Of a stretch of 5,197 bases of DNA, positions 1 through 5,197 are shown in pieces. The notes under the pieces are model-generated. The model was not told the origin of the DNA, made no database searches, and was given only the letters and a program-made list of their open reading frames with translations. The DNA is from Rhizobium sp. Q54 (GTDB lineage Bacteria; Pseudomonadota; Alphaproteobacteria; Rhizobiales; Beijerinckiaceae): contig CAMDKB010000334.1 of assembly GCA_945901195.1 (NCBI GenBank), positions 1-5,197 on the forward strand, in the 5' to 3' direction. A program made the position numbers and the translations under genes. The first letter of the stretch is position 1; the number at the start of each line of letters is the position of its first letter.

Positions 1-2
1 GA

Positions 3-938
3 GACGCTGCGATACGGGATGCCGTTGGCGAGTTCGAGCGACAACGTGACAGTTATGTCGAGAGAATCAAGGGGGCTCGAGATGCAGAGATAGAACGCCG
101 CTATCAAGAAGAGCTTGCCAGATTGCCTAATCCCAGACGCAGAATTGAACAGTTATATCAGCTAAAAGTATCTTCCCTAGAAGCTGAAATATCATCGTTG
201 CGTACTCAGTTTGATCGACTGCAGATCAACTCTCCTGCCATGACAGCAGCACAAAGGCAGCAGCTAACCTCTAGGCGGGATGAATTAAGGCAAAAACAAA
301 ATCAGATAGATCGAGACTGGGAAGATAGAAAGGCAGTCGCCCGTCGTCAATTTGAAGAGGCACAGTCAACGGAAGCGGGAAAGCAAAAGGTTAGCCAATC
401 TGAACAATTGAGTAAGAACGAGCTCAGCGCGAAATTGACATCAATAGAGAATGAAAGGGTGGAGCTTGCTCGTACTGACCAAATTAGACGAATAGCGGCT
501 CGTCTTTATGGCGTTAGACCAGAGACTGTCTCGGATGACCAAGCAGGATTTGTCTCAGTGCTATGGTTTGGCTCTTTAGCGATGTTGGCGGCGCTCGCCG
601 GTCCATTAACAGCAATAGTAGCTCTGGCATTGCAAAAAATAGGAACGTCTGACCATATGCCATCAAAGCTCTCATTATTGATTAGACGAATGTTGCTGAC
701 TTGGCGATGGAGGCGGACCAGAAATGTGCCAACCCCATTTGAAGTAATAACGGAAAAAGAGATTGAAAGGAGAGTGGAAGTACCAGTTGAACGAGTTGTA
801 AAAGAGATACTCTATATCCCCGTCCTCACTGATGATCCAGATGCTATTCGCAAATCTCTCACGGATACTCTACCTAAAGACATCGCTGAATTGGTGACCG
901 TCAACTTTGGAAAGAGTCGAAATGCTGGTGCGGCATAA
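3..938 (+). CDS. Coiled-coil membrane protein of unknown family, 5' end outside window
   Basis: I do not recognise this family. The frame is open from the left window edge to a TAA at 936-938 and gives 311 visible residues, so the N-terminus is missing. The TTG at 123 is only an internal codon, because the 40 residues before it are the same kind of charged helix. Visible residues 1 to about 165 are rich in Glu, Arg, Gln and Lys with spaced Leu/Ile, as in a long coiled coil. Residues 182-211 are almost entirely hydrophobic with a central Gly-Pro: either one long membrane helix or a tight hairpin. A basic cluster follows (about 228-240), so by the positive-inside rule the C-terminus is probably cytoplasmic. 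Next comes a Val/Glu-rich strand (VEVPVERVVKEILYIPV, about 258-274) and a short polar tail. AGA, ATA and CTA codons are frequent, unlike dnaE2 on the right. The next gene starts inside its 3' end, which suggests an operon and translational coupling. That it is a gene is well supported; its function is unknown. Confidence 0.8.
   Translation, partial: DAAIRDAVGEFERQRDSYVERIKGARDAEIERRYQEELARLPNPRRRIEQLYQLKVSSLEAEISSLRTQFDRLQINSPAMTAAQRQQLTSRRDELRQKQNQIDRDWEDRKAVARRQFEEAQSTEAGKQKVSQSEQLSKNELSAKLTSIENERVELARTDQIRRIAARLYGVRPETVSDDQAGFVSVLWFGSLAMLAALAGPLTAIVALALQKIGTSDHMPSKLSLLIRRMLLTWRWRRTRNVPTPFEVITEKEIERRVEVPVERVVKEILYIPVLTDDPDAIRKSLTDTLPKDIAELVTVNFGKSRNAGAA
909..914 (+). promoter_or_regulatory. 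Ribosome binding site deciding the start of the downstream gene
   Basis: GGAAAG lies seven bases before the ATG at 922, within the last codons of the upstream gene. It favours ATG 922 over the in-frame TTG at 907, which would overlap this site and adds only five residues. A ribosome binding site inside the upstream coding sequence fits coupled translation. Confidence 0.55.
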
Positions 939-1788
939 TACGTCTTTGCTAGAGAAAGCAATCGAACTTGCGGTTCTCCGTAGTTCAATGCCAATTCGTC
1001 AAGCAGAAGCAGACGCTGCAAGAAAAGAAGCAGAGGCGATAGCCAAGAGGCGCATAGCAACCGGGATTGCTGTTGCTATCGCAGCTGTCGGACTAGGCCT
1101 TGGCGTTATGTTCAGCCAACAAAGGCATGTAAGTCGCGAAACACTGGCGACGTCTCCGGAGCCGCAATCTCAGATTGCGAAGGGAGATCCAAATCCCATT
1201 CCGCAAAGACCCGCTTCAGTGTCGGAAAGGCAACCCGGCCGAGTCGACATGTCAAAGTTTAAGCATAGTTCAGTACCCTTTATGGATCGAATGTGGGAAC
1301 TATCAGCTGGTCACGAATTCGCGAACGAGACGGACACTAGATGGAAATATGCGTGGTGCTATACGGTTATGATGGTTGACGGCATAAGTGTCCGAATCGA
1401 TCTAGCGCGAAGACAATCCCCAACAGCGAAACCCGTGGGGTCCCTTGCGAGTGCCGAGACTCTTTCGAAGGTAGGCTTAAACCAACAGTCGTCACGCGAA
1501 TTGGCCACGAGATGTCCTTGGCTTGATGAACGACAATTTCGACTGAATGAAATAGCTGTCTCCTCAGTTAGGCAGCCCGATGTTTCAATCCCTGGGATTC
1601 CTAATCCGCAGGTACCGAGCCCGCAGGTACCGAGCCCGCAAGTACCGAGCCCGCAGGTACGGAGCCCAGAGGTAAATAGGACATTGGAAATTAAGCCGCC
1701 CTTAGACTTAGGACCGAGAGCAATTCCAGAAATTTTCCGAACCCCACCAAAAGGCGGGACTGATCCTGCCCAGTTCGGCATTTATTGA
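922..1788 (+). CDS. Single-pass membrane protein with PQVPS repeats, unknown family
   Basis: I do not recognise this family. From ATG 922 it encodes 288 residues ending at a TGA (1786-1788). Residues 1-44 are a charged amphipathic helix ending in a Lys-Arg-Arg cluster. Residues 45-64 are a Gly/Ala/Val/Ile-rich membrane helix. The basic residues before it predict N-in, C-out, leaving about 220 residues in the periplasm. A Pro/Ser/Gln linker (about 76-110) leads to a small domain (about 115-215) with a Trp/Tyr-rich core (WKYAWCYTV). Its two cysteines, Cys146 and Cys198 (in RCPWLD), are the only ones in the protein and could form a disulphide. A proline-rich tail follows, with four tandem PQVPS-type pentapeptides from residue 229, and the protein ends in GIY. 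It overlaps the upstream membrane-protein gene by 17 bases and shares its base composition, so the two products probably work together at the inner membrane. This could be an envelope-spanning scaffold or part of a mobile-element system; nothing visible decides. Confidence 0.82.
   Translation: MLVRHNTSLLEKAIELAVLRSSMPIRQAEADAARKEAEAIAKRRIATGIAVAIAAVGLGLGVMFSQQRHVSRETLATSPEPQSQIAKGDPNPIPQRPASVSERQPGRVDMSKFKHSSVPFMDRMWELSAGHEFANETDTRWKYAWCYTVMMVDGISVRIDLARRQSPTAKPVGSLASAETLSKVGLNQQSSRELATRCPWLDERQFRLNEIAVSSVRQPDVSIPGIPNPQVPSPQVPSPQVPSPQVRSPEVNRTLEIKPPLDLGPRAIPEIFRTPPKGGTDPAQFGIY
1606..1680 (+). repeat. Tandem 15-bp repeat encoding PQVPS
   Basis: Four consecutive 15-base units of the form CCGCAGGTACCGAGC begin at 1606, 1621, 1636 and 1651. 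The first two are identical, the third has one change and the fourth one change. A decayed fifth unit runs 1666-1680. The unit is five codons long and in frame, giving PQVPS three times, then PQVRS, then the degenerate PEVNR. Copy number could change by slippage without breaking the frame, altering only the length of a proline-rich stalk. Confidence 0.9.
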
Positions 1789-1972
1789 GACGGTCAAGCG
1801 GCGACATATCGGAGCCGTGAACTAAGAGGTTAGCCAACATATTTCGAACCGCTGGCGGACCCGGGCGGCCATCGGCAGAGGTACGCGCACGGGCGCGAGC
1901 CATCGGATGAACCGAATTGTGCAACCAAGTGCGCGCGCGCGAGATACCACCGGCAAGATTTAGGTGGCGTCA

Positions 1973-1989
1973 CATGCAGGCGCTGCATG
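1973..1989. repeat. 17-bp inverted repeat, 7-bp arms
   Basis: CATGCAG and CTGCATG flank the three-base centre GCG, a perfect 7-bp dyad. It could be a protein-binding operator or recombinase site, or a small hairpin. No T-run follows on either strand, so it is not a typical intrinsic terminator. Confidence 0.5.
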
Positions 1990-2018
1990 CAACGCCGGGC
2001 CACGAAATCGGGTCTACT

Positions 2019-2038
2019 GCTTACCATGCGCTTACCAT
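2019..2038 (+). repeat. Direct repeat of nonamer GCTTACCAT, 11-bp period
   Basis: GCTTACCAT occurs at 2019-2027 and again at 2030-2038, separated by two bases. The 11-bp period puts both copies on the same face of the helix, as expected for a pair of binding sites for a small DNA-binding protein such as an excisionase, or for recombinase arm sites. No protein is identified. Confidence 0.45.
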
Positions 2039-2041
2039 AAG

Positions 2042-2054
2042 GCTATGATATAGC
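2042..2054. repeat. Small inverted repeat GCTAT-GAT-ATAGC
   Basis: Five-base arms GCTAT and ATAGC flank the centre GAT. It sits in the AT-rich stretch next to the tRNA 3' end. It is short enough to be chance and is recorded because it clusters with the other repeats here. Confidence 0.3.
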
Positions 2055-2096
2055 TTTATCGGCAACCGAAATTTATTATAACTATTTGATTTATAA

Positions 2097-2172
2097 TGGT
2101 GCCGGCTGAAGGAATCGAACCCTCGACCTACTGATTACAAATCAGTTGCTCTACCAACTGAGCTAAGCCGGC
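2097..2172 (-). tRNA. tRNA-Thr (anticodon TGT, reads ACA)
   Basis: Read on the minus strand from 2172 to 2097, this is a complete 76-base tRNA. The acceptor stem GCCGGCT pairs with AGCCGGC, followed by discriminator A and an encoded CCA (2099-2097). The D-arm contains AGCTCAGTTGGTAGAGC. The anticodon stem ACTGA/TCAGT closes a loop TTTGTAA, giving anticodon TGT. The T-arm contains the conserved GGTTCGATTCC-type loop. The loop and stem sequences closely match known bacterial threonine tRNAs with this anticodon. It lies 105 bases downstream of dnaE2 on the same strand, and its 3' end points to the AT-richer accessory segment, the orientation seen when an element integrates at a tRNA 3' end. Confidence 0.97.
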
Positions 2173-2227
2173 GTTTGCGCTTGGGGCGCGCTCCGGAGTG
2201 CTGGATTGATCCGGTGCATGCAGGGAC

Positions 2228-2254
2228 ATAATGCGGGGGGCTTGCGGGGACAAG
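2228..2254 (-). promoter_or_regulatory. Weak candidate promoter for the tRNA
   Basis: On the minus strand CTTGTC (2254-2249) and CATTAT (2233-2228) resemble -35 and -10 boxes, but with a short 15-base spacer. The site would start a transcript about 50 bases before the tRNA 5' end. The -35 half overlaps a small hairpin, GCTTG/CAAGC with a six-base loop (2240-2255), which has no T-run and so is not a convincing terminator for dnaE2. The tRNA could equally be read from the polymerase gene. Confidence 0.2.
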
Positions 2255-2277
2255 CGAAAAGTGGCGGTTGCCGGTTT

Positions 2278-5196
2278 TCAATGAAAATTCCGTCCCCTGG
2301 GCATGGCCCGCACGGCGTCTCGCAGCAGGGCCGGGGGAGAGGTTTGGGGGGCATTGGGCGCTGGAAGCAGATGTGTGGCGTCAATTTTCGTTTTCTCGCG
2401 ATCATGGGGGCGCAGCACCTCGTCTGCCCGGGCGTAGCTGGAGATTTCTGTGCCCAGCGATGACAGGCGGCCCAGCAGGGGCGTCAGGTCTTCAAGTTTT
2501 TCGGCGATGACATGGATGACGCCCTGTTCGTTCTGCCAACGGCCTGTGACAGCAACCAGGCGTGCGCTGATGACGAGGGGGCGCTGGGCTTCGAAAACCT
2601 TTGGCCAGACGATGACATTGGCCGTGCCGGTTTCATCTTCCAGCGTCATGAAGACAACGCCCTTGGCCGTGCCGGGCCGCTGGCGCACCAGCACCAGGCC
2701 ACAAATGGTGAGGCGGGGATTGGGGTAAGCCCTTCTGGCTGAAGGCGGGCAGAGGATGCCCAGATCCCCACATCTCACAATCTTCTTCTTATCCAGTTCG
2801 CCGCGCAAAAAGCTGACCGGATGCGCTTTCAGCGACAGGGACATCTGCCGGTAATCTTCCACCACATGCTCGCCCAGCGGCATGGGCGGCAGATGGGCGT
2901 CAGGTTCCAGTTCGCGCAGGTTGATGTGGCGGAACAGGGCGAGGTCGTCCTTGTCGCCGGAGCGGTTGAGGCCGCGCACGGCCCAGAGCGCCTCGCGCCG
3001 GTCCAGACCGAGGGAGCGAAAGGTGTCGGCGACGGCGAGGCGTTCGATCACGGCGGGCGACAGGCCCGTGCGCAGCCAGAGATCGCGCACCGAATCATAG
3101 CCCTTGCCGCGTTTTTCCATCACGAGACGCATGTCCTCCTCGCGTACGCCCTTGATGATGCGAAAGCCGAGACGGAGGCTTTTGTCGGGTCCCTCAGGGG
3201 AGGATGGCGGAGTATTGGAAAATGCGTGGCCTGTTTCCTCCAGCTGACAATCCCAACCGGAGAAATTCACATCGGCTTCACGCACCTCGACGCCGTGATT
3301 GCGTGCATCGCGCACGATCTGCGAGGTTGCGTAAAAGCCCATGGGTTGTGAATTGATCAGCGCGGCGGCGAAAATTGCGGGGTAACAGCATTTGAACCAT
3401 GCGGAGGCATAAACCAGCAGCGCGAAAGATGCTGCATGGCTTTCAGGAAAGCCATAAGAGCCGAATCCCTCGATCTGCTTGAAACAGCGAGAGGCAAATT
3501 CGCGATCATAGCCGCGTGCTGCCATGCCCTCGACCATCTTGTCATGAAACGTATGCAATGTTCCCACGCGTTTGAATGTCGCCATGGCGCGGCGTAATTT
3601 GTCGGCTTCCGATGGCGTGAAGCCGGCGGCCACGATGGCTATTTTCATCGCCTGTTCCTGAAACAGCGGCACGCCAAGCGTCTTGCCCAGAACGCTTTCC
3701 AGCTCCTTGGACGGATAATGCACAGGCTCCAGTCCCTGGCGGCGGCGCAGATAGGGGTGCACCATATCGCCCTGAATGGGGCCAGGACGAACGATGGCGA
3801 CCTCGATCACCAGATCGTAAAACGCCTTTGGCTTGAGGCGCGGCAGCATGGACATCTGCGCGCGGCTTTCGATCTGGAAAACGCCGATCGTATCGGCGCA
3901 CGAAATCATGTCGTAGACGGGCTTTTGCTCGGCAGGAATGGTGGCTAGCGTGAGCGCCTTGCCATAATGCTGTTCCAGAAACTCAAACGAGCGGCGCAGA
4001 CAGGAGAGCATGCCAAGCGCCAGAATATCGATTTTCAGAATGCCGAGCGCATCCAGATCATCCTTGTCCCATTCAACTGTCGTGCGGTTTTCCATCGCTG
4101 CATTGGCGAGCGGGACGACTTCATCAAGCCGCGTGTGCGTGATGACAAAGCCACCGGTGTGTTGCGACAGATGGCGGGGAAAGCCGGATATTTCCTGCGC
4201 AAGGCCAAGCGCCATGGCGAGGCGCGGCTCTTTGGGATCGACGCCCACGCGCAGGGCTTCCTTGTCTTCTACGCCCTGTGAGCGGTGGCCCCAGACGGTT
4301 CTAGACAATGCATCGAGTGTTGTTTCAGGAATGCCAAACACCTTGCCCATGTCGCGCAGGCAGGAGCGCGAACGATAGGAAATCACTGTGGCGGTGAGCC
4401 CGGCGCGATGGCGACCATAGCGATTATAGATATACTGCATGACTTCTTCACGCCGCTCATGTTCAAAATCCACATCTATATCGGGTGGTTCGCGGCGCTC
4501 TGCAGAGATGAATCGCTCGAACAGAAGATCATGTTTTGAAGGGTCAACTTCGGTAATGCCCAGACAAAAGCAGACGGCGGAATTGGCGGCTGAGCCGCGG
4601 CCCTGGCAGAGAATATGTCTTGCGCGCGCAAAGCGCACGATGTCATAGACGGTCAGAAAATAGGCGGCGTAATTGAGACTTGCGATAAGATCGAGCTCGT
4701 AGCGCAGGGATTTTTCGACCTTGTCCGGCATACCCTGCGGATAACGAAATGCTGCGCCTTCATAGGTGAAATGAATCAGCGCTTCCTGCTCGCTGGCAAA
4801 GCCTTCACGCAATTCCTGCGGATAATCGTAACGCAATTGATCCAGCGAAAATTCGATGCCGGCGAGAAAGCGTTCTGTCTCGCGAATCGCCTGCGGCGCT
4901 TCTGCGAAGAGACGCCCCATTTCCTCCGGCGACTTTAGATGCCGTTCAGCATTGGCGCCGAGCCGTTGCGCGCCTGCGTCATGAATTGTTACGCCTTCGC
5001 GGATGCAGGCGAGCGCATCGGCCAATGGCCGCCGGTCATGCGTATGCATGATGACATCGTTGGTGGCGATCAGGGGCAAGCGTAGGCCGTGCGCCTGTTG
5101 CAGGCGCTGCGCATAGGTTTCGCGCATGTGCGTATCATAGATGAGGCGCGTTGCGAGCCAGACGCGGCCGGGCGCGAGGGCGGCGAGTGTTCTGAT
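2278..5196 (-). CDS. dnaE2: Error-prone DNA polymerase DnaE2 (ImuC), N-terminus outside window
   Basis: This C-family DNA polymerase carries out SOS-induced translesion synthesis and damage-induced mutagenesis with ImuA and ImuB in the family's studied members. The window shows 972 residues plus the TGA at 2280-2278. The frame stays open to the right edge, so the ATG at 5127 (residue 24) is not the true start and roughly 150-200 residues are missing. Numbered from that ATG, the visible order is: end of the PHP domain (ATNDV, about 21-25), the polymerase core with GRGSAANS (176-183), PPDIDVDF carrying catalytic Asp216 and Asp218, and the third expected Asp at 367 in KIDILALG. Then come the fingers, a helix-hairpin-helix region (about 655-715), an OB fold (about 803-880) and the family's terminal RNFH. 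All visible catalytic residues are intact, so the gene looks functional. An atypical Ser/Pro-rich insert lies at about 635-650. DnaE2 rather than replicative DnaE1 is supported by CIREGVTI, the YRQMSLSLKAHPVSFLR segment and the C-terminus. Promoter, LexA box and imuAB would lie to the right. Confidence 0.95.
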   Translation of the reverse strand: MRTLAALAPGRVWLATRLIYDTHMRETYAQRLQQAHGLRLPLIATNDVIMHTHDRRPLADALACIREGVTIHDAGAQRLGANAERHLKSPEEMGRLFAEAPQAIRETERFLAGIEFSLDQLRYDYPQELREGFASEQEALIHFTYEGAAFRYPQGMPDKVEKSLRYELDLIASLNYAAYFLTVYDIVRFARARHILCQGRGSAANSAVCFCLGITEVDPSKHDLLFERFISAERREPPDIDVDFEHERREEVMQYIYNRYGRHRAGLTATVISYRSRSCLRDMGKVFGIPETTLDALSRTVWGHRSQGVEDKEALRVGVDPKEPRLAMALGLAQEISGFPRHLSQHTGGFVITHTRLDEVVPLANAAMENRTTVEWDKDDLDALGILKIDILALGMLSCLRRSFEFLEQHYGKALTLATIPAEQKPVYDMISCADTIGVFQIESRAQMSMLPRLKPKAFYDLVIEVAIVRPGPIQGDMVHPYLRRRQGLEPVHYPSKELESVLGKTLGVPLFQEQAMKIAIVAAGFTPSEADKLRRAMATFKRVGTLHTFHDKMVEGMAARGYDREFASRCFKQIEGFGSYGFPESHAASFALLVYASAWFKCCYPAIFAAALINSQPMGFYATSQIVRDARNHGVEVREADVNFSGWDCQLEETGHAFSNTPPSSPEGPDKSLRLGFRIIKGVREEDMRLVMEKRGKGYDSVRDLWLRTGLSPAVIERLAVADTFRSLGLDRREALWAVRGLNRSGDKDDLALFRHINLRELEPDAHLPPMPLGEHVVEDYRQMSLSLKAHPVSFLRGELDKKKIVRCGDLGILCPPSARRAYPNPRLTICGLVLVRQRPGTAKGVVFMTLEDETGTANVIVWPKVFEAQRPLVISARLVAVTGRWQNEQGVIHVIAEKLEDLTPLLGRLSSLGTEISSYARADEVLRPHDREKTKIDATHLLPAPNAPQTSPPALLRDAVRAMPRGRNFH

Positions 5197-5197
5197 G

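Larger units (their letters stand above)
1834..2040 (+). pseudogene. Possible remnant of a small zinc-ribbon-like protein
   Basis: The frame is open from just after a TAG (1831-1833) to TAA (2038-2040), 68 codons, with no ATG, GTG or TTG until an ATG at 1987, which is too late to include the motif. The translation contains two cysteine pairs spaced C-x3-C-x14-C-x2-C, the second within GGVTCRRCMQRR. The first pair is at codons 1918 and 1930, the second at 1975 and 1984. A VTCxxC ending after an upstream Cys and His is reminiscent of small zinc-ribbon proteins of phages and mobile elements; this is recalled resemblance, not a search result. The missing start suggests a truncated or frameshifted relic. 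High GC makes open frames of this size likely by chance, so this call is weak. Confidence 0.22.
1789..2096. other. 308-bp gap between accessory genes and tRNA, no complete gene
   Basis: No reading frame here has a believable start, ribosome binding site and protein-like composition together. Positions about 1789-2010 are GC-rich and 2036-2096 strongly AT-rich, so the gap is composite. It contains a start-less frame with paired cysteines (1834-2040), an inverted repeat (1973-1989), a doubled nonamer (2019-2038), a second small inverted repeat (2042-2054) and two TTATAA boxes (2076-2081 and 2091-2096) right beside the tRNA 3' end. No clear rho-independent terminator with a T-run follows either the plus-strand operon or the tRNA. 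This layout would suit an integration junction or recombination-directionality region, but that is inference. Confidence 0.5.

Noticed and set aside
907..909. TTG at 907 as the start of the second gene
   Set aside because: ATG at 922 has a well-spaced GGAAAG upstream, while the TTG would overlap that site and adds only five residues.
123..938. TTG at 123 as the start of the first gene
   Set aside because: The same frame is open without a stop to the window edge, and its upstream 40 residues are the same coiled-coil type, so the gene starts outside the window.
1606..1680. CRISPR-like array
   Set aside because: The repeats are directly adjacent 15-base units without spacers and are in frame within a gene.
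1359..1781. Minus-strand frame with repeated GLGTC
   Set aside because: It is the reverse-strand reading of the PQVPS tandem repeat in the plus-strand gene, not an independent protein.
1691..2027. Two minus-strand frames (1691-1924 and 1830-2027) in the gap
   Set aside because: Their translations look like chance readings of GC-rich DNA, have no ribosome binding sites and show no integrase or other recognisable motif.
2240..2255. Rho-independent terminator for dnaE2
   Set aside because: The stem is only five base pairs and no T-run follows on the minus strand.
2821..3351. Plus-strand open frame of 176 codons opposite dnaE2
   Set aside because: It lies wholly antisense to a confidently identified gene and has no ribosome binding site or recognisable domain; high-GC coding DNA commonly yields such shadows.
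5125..5127. ATG at 5127 as the start of dnaE2
   Set aside because: The frame is open through 23 more codons to the window edge, with a GRVWLA stretch typical of the family's PHP region, so the true start is further right.

Overview
The window is a junction between an AT-richer accessory segment on the left and a GC-richer, chromosome-like segment on the right, with a tRNA gene at the border. The right half is the minus-strand gene for DnaE2 (ImuC), the error-prone replicative-type polymerase of the SOS mutagenesis cassette that is common in Alphaproteobacteria. Its composition (by eye somewhat below 60% GC) and its 'RNFH' C-terminus fit an alphaproteobacterium, probably of the Hyphomicrobiales (Brucella/Ochrobactrum/rhizobia-like). 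The genus is a guess.

Layout from left to right. Positions 3-1788 hold two plus-strand genes that overlap by 17 bases. The first is cut off by the window start. It encodes a long coiled coil followed by a hydrophobic segment and a basic, Val/Glu-rich tail. The second encodes a single-pass membrane protein whose large C-terminal part is probably periplasmic and carries four tandem PQVPS pentapeptides. I recognise neither family. They look like one operon encoding two partner membrane proteins. Positions 1789-2096 contain no convincing complete gene. They hold a start-less open frame with a zinc-ribbon-like C-x3-C-x14-C-x2-C pattern, several short inverted and direct repeats, and an AT-rich stretch. 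Positions 2097-2172 (minus) are a complete tRNA-Thr(TGT) with encoded CCA. Positions 2173-2277 are a short intergenic gap. Positions 2278-5196 (minus) are dnaE2, complete at the C-terminus and open at the right window edge.

The tRNA and dnaE2 read in the same direction, and the tRNA 3' end faces the accessory segment. That is the usual arrangement when an integrative element has inserted into a tRNA 3' end. The base and codon usage of the left genes (frequent AGA, ATA, TTA, CTA) supports transfer, but no integrase is visible and no second att copy lies in the window, so the island is an inference. The DnaE2 partners (ImuA, ImuB) and its SOS promoter, if present, would lie to the right of this window.
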